The position numbers were made by a program, and so were the translations under genes. 64,000 bases of DNA from Rhizobium sp. R634 (GTDB taxonomy: Bacteria; Pseudomonadota; Alphaproteobacteria; Rhizobiales; Rhizobiaceae), in the NCBI RefSeq assembly GCF_002211305.1, contig NZ_LOKW01000008.1, forward strand, positions 62,001-126,000, given 5' to 3'. The notes beneath the pieces were generated by a model. It was given only the letters and a program-made list of their open reading frames with translations, was not told the origin of the DNA and did not search any database. Below, piece by piece: positions 62,604-64,000 of this stretch (positions within the stretch are counted from its first letter, which is position 1; the number at the start of each line of letters is the position of its first letter).

Positions 62604-62928
62604 GCGGGTCGGTCGATCCTGATCGTCGGGTGGATTGAAGGTGCCTTTCGGGAAGCCGGTCGGCGCCGATGATGTCGAGGACGAGGATGCCGTCCGGTAT
62701 TTGGCGGTAGAAGGCGACATGGCGCATGTGGAGGAGGCGGCGCAGGCCGGCGCCGAGCTCGTCGCACTGGTCCCCCATGGACGGCACTCGCGAGAGAAGC
62801 ACGAAAATCCTGTCCCAATCCAGGAGGTAGGCATCGGCCTGCGCCTCGCCGAAATGCAGGCTGGCATATTCGTCGATGCCCGACAGCACCGCATCGGCGG
62901 TTCGGGTCAGCCTATAGGTAGTTGTCAC
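62593..62928 (-). CDS. ParE/RelE-superfamily toxin
   Basis: 111 residues beginning MTTTYRLTRTADAVLSGIDEYASLHFGEAQADAYL, a RelE/ParE fold with a C-terminal RVPSMGDQCDELGAGLRRLLHMRHVAFY region. ParE poisons gyrase, RelE cuts mRNA at the ribosome; the sequence does not decide which. It overlaps the antitoxin gene by 17 bases and the methyltransferase gene by 11. Confidence 0.85.
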   Translation of the reverse strand: MTTTYRLTRTADAVLSGIDEYASLHFGEAQADAYLLDWDRIFVLLSRVPSMGDQCDELGAGLRRLLHMRHVAFYRQIPDGILVLDIIGADRLPERHLQSTRRSGSTDPHAQ

Positions 62929-63163
62929 GCAGCTTCGCCTTCGTTTCCAGCAATATATCGGGAATGCGCCGGTCGCTGATGCCGCTCGCCCCGGCCTGCC
63001 TCAGAATGTCGCGCAGTTCGTCGTCGTCGAGCTTGCGATGGTCCTGGTCCTTCACGATGAGTTCCGCCAGGAAGGCGTCGGCGCTGTCGTATCTGCCGCT
63101 TGCAACACGGCGCGCGACATAATCCGCCAGACTATCCGGAAGCGAGATCGTCATTTTCGCCAT
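62912..63163 (-). CDS. ParD-like antitoxin
   Basis: 83 residues: N-terminal ribbon-helix-helix (MAKMTISLPDSLADYVARRVASGRYDSADAFLAELI) and an acidic, toxin-binding C-terminus ending in DILLETKAKLRDNYL. Upstream, first gene of the pair, as is usual for parD-parE. ATG 63163 or 63154 are both possible starts. Confidence 0.87.
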   Translation of the reverse strand: MAKMTISLPDSLADYVARRVASGRYDSADAFLAELIVKDQDHRKLDDDELRDILRQAGASGISDRRIPDILLETKAKLRDNYL

Positions 63164-63391
63164 CGAATTCGGTACCGCCCGCACATGCCGGCCTCAGCTG
63201 TCCCTGATGCCAGGCTACCATCCCCGTCTTGTGATAGAGGCGTCGCGGCCCGCCGTCGAGCACTTGGGTCACATGCGGGGCGGTCTTTTTATCGATGTGG
63301 ACGACCAGCCCGACGGGTTTTGCGGGCGAGGCGGAGAGCGGCGCCCACCATGCCGGTGTTGGCGCCGCCGTCCGCGTGGAAGGCCTGACGT

Positions 63392-64000
63392 TTAGGCCGG
63401 GATGAGGCGTGTCCAGCCGCGCTCGTCATTCGTGGCACCCTTCTGCAGGCTGACGAGCTGCTGGCGCAGCTCGCTGGTCAGCTTGCCCGTCTGTCCGTCT
63501 CCGACCTTGAACTCCCCGCCTGCATGCCGAACCAGGCCGATGCCCGCCAGCACCGCGGCAGTGCCGCAAGCAAAGGCTTCGATGAGCTTGCCGCTGGCTG
63601 CGTCGGCCTGCCATTCCTCGAAGGAGTAGGGACGTTGCTCAACGCGCAGGCCTTTTTCTCCGGCGAGCGCGATCACCGAAGCCCGGGTGATGCCCGGCAG
63701 GATGGTGCCGCCAAGGGGCGGGGTCACCACCGATCCGTCATTCATGACGAAGAAGACGTTCATGCCGCCGAGCTCCTCGACCCAGCGATGCTCCGCTGCA
63801 TCAAGGAAGACGACCTGATCGCACTCCCTTTTGGCGGCTTCCGCTTGCGCCACGAGACTGGCTGCATAGTTTCCGCCGCATTTTGCAGCACCCGTGCCGC
63901 CGGCGGCCGCGCGGGTGTATTCGGTCTCGACCCATAGGGAAACGGCCTTCGCTCCACCTTTGAAGTAGGCGCCGACCGGAGAGGCGATGATGCAGAAGAT
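63392..64000 (-). CDS. ilvE: Branched-chain amino acid aminotransferase, 5' part outside window
   Basis: C-terminal about 202 residues of a fold-type IV BCAT; the reading frame runs open to the window edge, so the gene is partial. The KCGGNYAAS region (PLP lysine) and TILPGITRASVI are visible. Final transamination of Leu/Ile/Val. It extends past 64000 on the minus strand. About 200 bp between it and parD hold no obvious gene. Confidence 0.9.
   Translation of the reverse strand: MFCIIASPVGAYFKGGAKAVSLWVETEYTRAAAGGTGAAKCGGNYAASLVAQAEAAKRECDQVVFLDAAEHRWVEELGGMNVFFVMNDGSVVTPPLGGTILPGITRASVIALAGEKGLRVEQRPYSFEEWQADAASGKLIEAFACGTAAVLAGIGLVRHAGGEFKVGDGQTGKLTSELRQQLVSLQKGATNDERGWTRLIPA

Noticed and set aside
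63185..63391. Possible small gene between parD and the aminotransferase
   Set aside because: Frames are short, have shadow composition and no SD.

Overview
The window is high-GC chromosomal DNA from an alphaproteobacterium of the Rhizobiaceae, most likely Rhizobium (leguminosarum/etli group). This rests on recognisable protein families (BA14K, DUF6429, DUF2269, Rrf2/cupin/SDR sets), on the gene content (degP, serB/miaA, ilvB/ilvH, ilvC, pdxJ) and on many short rhizobial-type palindromic repeats between genes. I see no rRNA, tRNA, CRISPR array, phage or insertion sequence. Coding density is high; non-coding gaps mostly hold palindromes, inverted repeats or regulatory dyads.

Layout. 0-13.5 kb is housekeeping: a DegP protease, serB and miaA with interlocked divergent start codons, an LprI-like protein, a pirin, a MocR regulator facing a LysE exporter plus DapA-like lyase, a HerA-like ATPase, and ilvB-ilvH behind a leader peptide and attenuator. 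13.8-19.2 kb carries an aldo/keto reductase, a LysE exporter, a two-gene SDR/DUF2269 membrane unit and a three-gene cobalt-type nitrile hydratase operon. 19.2-26 kb is regulatory: an ECF sigma/anti-sigma operon headed by a secreted-repeat protein, then an Rrf2 regulator and a peroxidase-like/SDR/cupin operon that share one operator sequence, with a LysR gene divergent from the operon. 26-38 kb holds a RecD-like helicase, a MerR-LuxR fusion regulator, pdxJ, and several regulator/enzyme pairs (HxlR/quinone reductase-like SDR, TetR/MFS, MarR-GNAT fusion, Lrp/racemase), then type II NADH dehydrogenase.

39-46 kb has a TetM-family ribosome-protection GTPase, a zinc alcohol dehydrogenase with a divergent AraC regulator, and a GT2/polytopic membrane protein pair. 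46-55 kb is a catabolic island: SorC-type regulator, UgpC-type ATPase, then divergently a binding protein, two permeases, a glycerophosphodiesterase, a HAD phosphatase and an FGGY pentulose kinase; perfect 12-bp direct repeats lie in its divergent promoter. 55-64 kb has TetR-ilvC, a MYG1-like hydrolase, a GT25 glycosyltransferase overlapping a histidine kinase tail to tail, its response regulator, a cupin, a parD-parE-methyltransferase overlap chain, and the 3' part of a branched-chain aminotransferase gene.

Themes. Branched-chain amino acid synthesis recurs (ilvBH with attenuator, ilvC, ilvE-like). Many pairs of a local regulator and a divergent or adjacent enzyme have a visible dyad between them. 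The best candidates for new biology are the Rrf2 operator regulon with identical GGATA-N5-TATCC geometry, the ABC-GDPD-HAD-FGGY island, the probably leaderless ilv leader peptide, the ECF autoregulatory promoter, and repeats placed exactly at stop codons.
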